Shown here: piece by piece, positions 62,336-64,000 of the stretch
How positions within the stretch are numbered: position 1 is the first letter of the stretch
Layout of the letters: each line of letters begins with the position of its first letter
Assembly (NCBI RefSeq): GCF_028009165.1
Contig: NC_079241.1
Coordinates: 6,076,001-6,140,000, forward strand
Direction: 5' to 3'
DNA: 64,000 nt
DNA from: Akanthomyces muscarius
Lineage: Eukaryota > Ascomycota > Sordariomycetes > Hypocreales > Cordycipitaceae
Notes under the pieces: generated by a model
Told to the model about the DNA's origin: nothing
Databases searched by the model: none
Seen by the model: only the letters and a program-made list of their open reading frames with translations
Position numbers and translations under genes: made by a program

Positions 62336-63336
62336 ATGACACAGCTAAAAGCGCATGAGGAGCACCAATACCTCGATCTCGTCCGCGAGATTCTAGAAGA
62401 TGGAGAACATAGACCAGACCGGTAAACACCCAACAACCTATCCTAAGCACCGGCGCGCGGCCACGAGCTAACCGAGACCTCCCCCGTCCTAGCACCGGCA
62501 CCGGCACCGTCTCAATATTCGCCCCTCGACCGCTCAAGTTCTCCCTCAACAAGGACGGCGTGCCCATCCTCCCGCTCCTGACCACGAAGCGCGTGTTCCT
62601 GCGCGCCGTCGTCGCCGAGCTCCTGTGGTTCGTCGCCGGCAGCACCTCGTCGCTGCCGCTCAGCGCCGCGGGCGTCAAGATCTGGGACGGCAACGGCTCG
62701 CGCGAGTACCTCGACAGCGTGGGGCTCGCGCACCGCGCCGTCGGCGACCTCGGCCCCGTGTACGGCTTCCAGTGGCGGCACTTTGGCGCCGAGTACGTCG
62801 ACGCGACGACCGACTACACCGGGCAGGGCGTGGACCAGCTCGCGGACGTCATCGACAAGCTCAAGAACAAGCCGCACGACCGGCGCATCGTCCTGTCGGC
62901 GTGGAACCCAAAGGACCTGAAGCTGATGGCGCTGCCGCCGTGCCACATGTTTGCGCAGTTTTACGTGTCGTATCCGGGCGGCGGTGACGGGGACCGCGCG
63001 AAGAAGGGCCACTTGCACTGCCAGCTGTACCAGCGCAGCTGCGACATGGGGCTCGGGGTGCCGTTCAATATCGCGAGCTACGCGCTGCTGACGCACATGC
63101 TCGCGCACGTGTGCGACCTGGTGCCGGGGTCGTTTACGCAGGTCATGGGCGACGCGCATGTGTATAAAGACCATGTGGAGGCGTTGCGGGTGCAGCTGGA
63201 GCGCGAGCCGAGAGAGTTTCCGACGCTGGAGATTGCGAGGGAGCAGGGCGGGAGTATTGATGGCTGGAAGGCGGAGGACTTTGTGGTCAAGGGGTATGAT
63301 CCGCACAAGACAATTGCGATGAAGATGTCGGTCTAG
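62336..63336 (+). CDS. Thymidylate synthase
   Basis: Exons 62336-62421 and 62493-63336 (71-nt intron) encode 309 aa. It makes dTMP from dUMP with methylenetetrahydrofolate, the only de novo source of thymidylate. The N-terminus has [13 protein letters not shown], then [10 protein letters not shown] formed across the intron. The folate/dUMP pocket ([15 protein letters not shown]) is intact. The catalytic cysteine is Cys179 in [38 protein letters not shown] and the [11 protein letters not shown] block are also present. The intron assignment is certain because it restores the RTGTG motif. The gene is unusually GC-rich at third positions relative to its flanks, which makes a long antisense frame. 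It is usually called TMP1/CDC21 in yeasts. Confidence 0.95.
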
Positions 63337-64000
63337 GGACTGAGACGAATGGGATTTCTATCGGAAGAAGAGACGCGGGATGTGTATTACTATATTGGCA
63401 TTTATGGCACCCCATCAACTGGAGGTGTACCGGGTGAATGGATCACCCAATGAAAGCAACTGGCTACTTACATCCCTCGTCCATTGTCGTGAAGCCGTAC
63501 CAAAGTGAGCTGTACCGCCGAAATGGCCTGCTCTTGGTCTCTTGCTGCCACGCAGCAGGTATTGGAGGACTTTCTGTGATGGACTGAACCGTCTCAGTAG
63601 ACTGCCCGCTCAAGCCAGGGTGCCTTCACTTGACACAGATATAACATGCACCATTTTACATTGAGTTGCCGGACGAGTTTAGTTAAGGCAAGATGTCATT
63701 AATTGGCCATGCATGAGAACATATGTGTATCCAACGCCTAAAGACCACATGTACAGCAAACACAACTCCCCCATCTCGCCGCACTTGTCAACGATGACCG
63801 AACCCAGAACTCCTCATCGGCGGCGACGTGTCCTCGTGCAGCTCAAAGACAGCCGTCGTGGCGCTTCCCGGGAGCTCCGTCGGCGCTGGGCTGTGTTTCG
63901 CCGCAGCCGAGTACTCTGGCGGTATAGACTGCCGACCGCCGCCCCGATGCAGTGATGCATACGACAAGTGCTTCGAGTACGCAGCCGAGCGATCATCAAA
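63337..64000. other. Right-edge region without a supported gene
   Basis: About 660 bases after thymidylate synthase. Frames at 63713-63999 on both strands are Arg-rich and probably chance. A gene may begin beyond the window. Confidence 0.45.

Noticed and set aside
62512..63306. 264-residue minus-strand open frame opposite thymidylate synthase
   Set aside because: Arg/Val/Leu-rich shadow of a GC-rich gene, with no family resemblance.

Overview
This window is a stretch of a filamentous ascomycete genome, most likely a sordariomycete and plausibly Hypocreales. The assignment is inferred from introns of about 48-100 nt with GTAAGT-type donors, long genes spliced at positions typical of Pezizomycotina, CT-rich leaders, fungus-specific families (Zn2Cys6 regulator, Gpi16, Dug2, fungal ABCC transporters) and a transposon nest with RIP-type C-to-T/G-to-A decay. 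No bacterial, CRISPR or PKS/NRPS features were seen.

Layout. Positions 1-6.4 kb hold no convincing gene. Then come a secreted GH43 glycosidase (6.5-7.9 kb, +) and a convergent full-length ABCC transporter, here ABC-1 (8.2-12.8 kb, -). After a 2.3 kb gap there is a conserved housekeeping block: GNAT acetyltransferase (+), RGG-box coiled-coil protein (+), the U1 snRNP factor LUC7 (-), the GPI transamidase subunit GPI16 (+, divergent from LUC7) and an SNF-family Na+/amino-acid symporter (-). From 24.2 to 29.3 kb lies a decayed paralogue, ABC-2, with frameshifts, in-frame stops and damaged ATPase motifs. From 30.9 to 36.9 kb is a small accessory cluster: a class III aminotransferase divergent from an MCT-type MFS transporter, followed by a Zn2Cys6 regulator.

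The 37-46 kb region is a gene-poor island. It carries two possible small secreted protein genes and a nested transposon: a TA-flanked TIR DNA element interrupted by a chromodomain-type Ty3/gypsy LTR retrotransposon, both with intact target-site duplications. A 78-bp hairpin mini-element sits just beyond it. The right part holds a third ABCC transporter, ABC-3 (46.7-51.5 kb, +), an MFS nutrient transporter, a cytosolic LacZ-type GH2 beta-galactosidase, the glutathione-degradation protein DUG2 and thymidylate synthase.

How it fits together. The two ends and the centre are core metabolism and RNA or protein processing. The variable material is transport and sugar/amino-compound use, including three related ABCC pumps within 43 kb. 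The three ABCC loci share intron positions, so they look like old local duplicates. The aminotransferase-transporter-regulator trio looks like a self-contained uptake-and-transamination module for an unknown amino compound. All exon structures were assembled by hand from splice signals and reading-frame continuity. All intact multi-exon models sum to whole codons.
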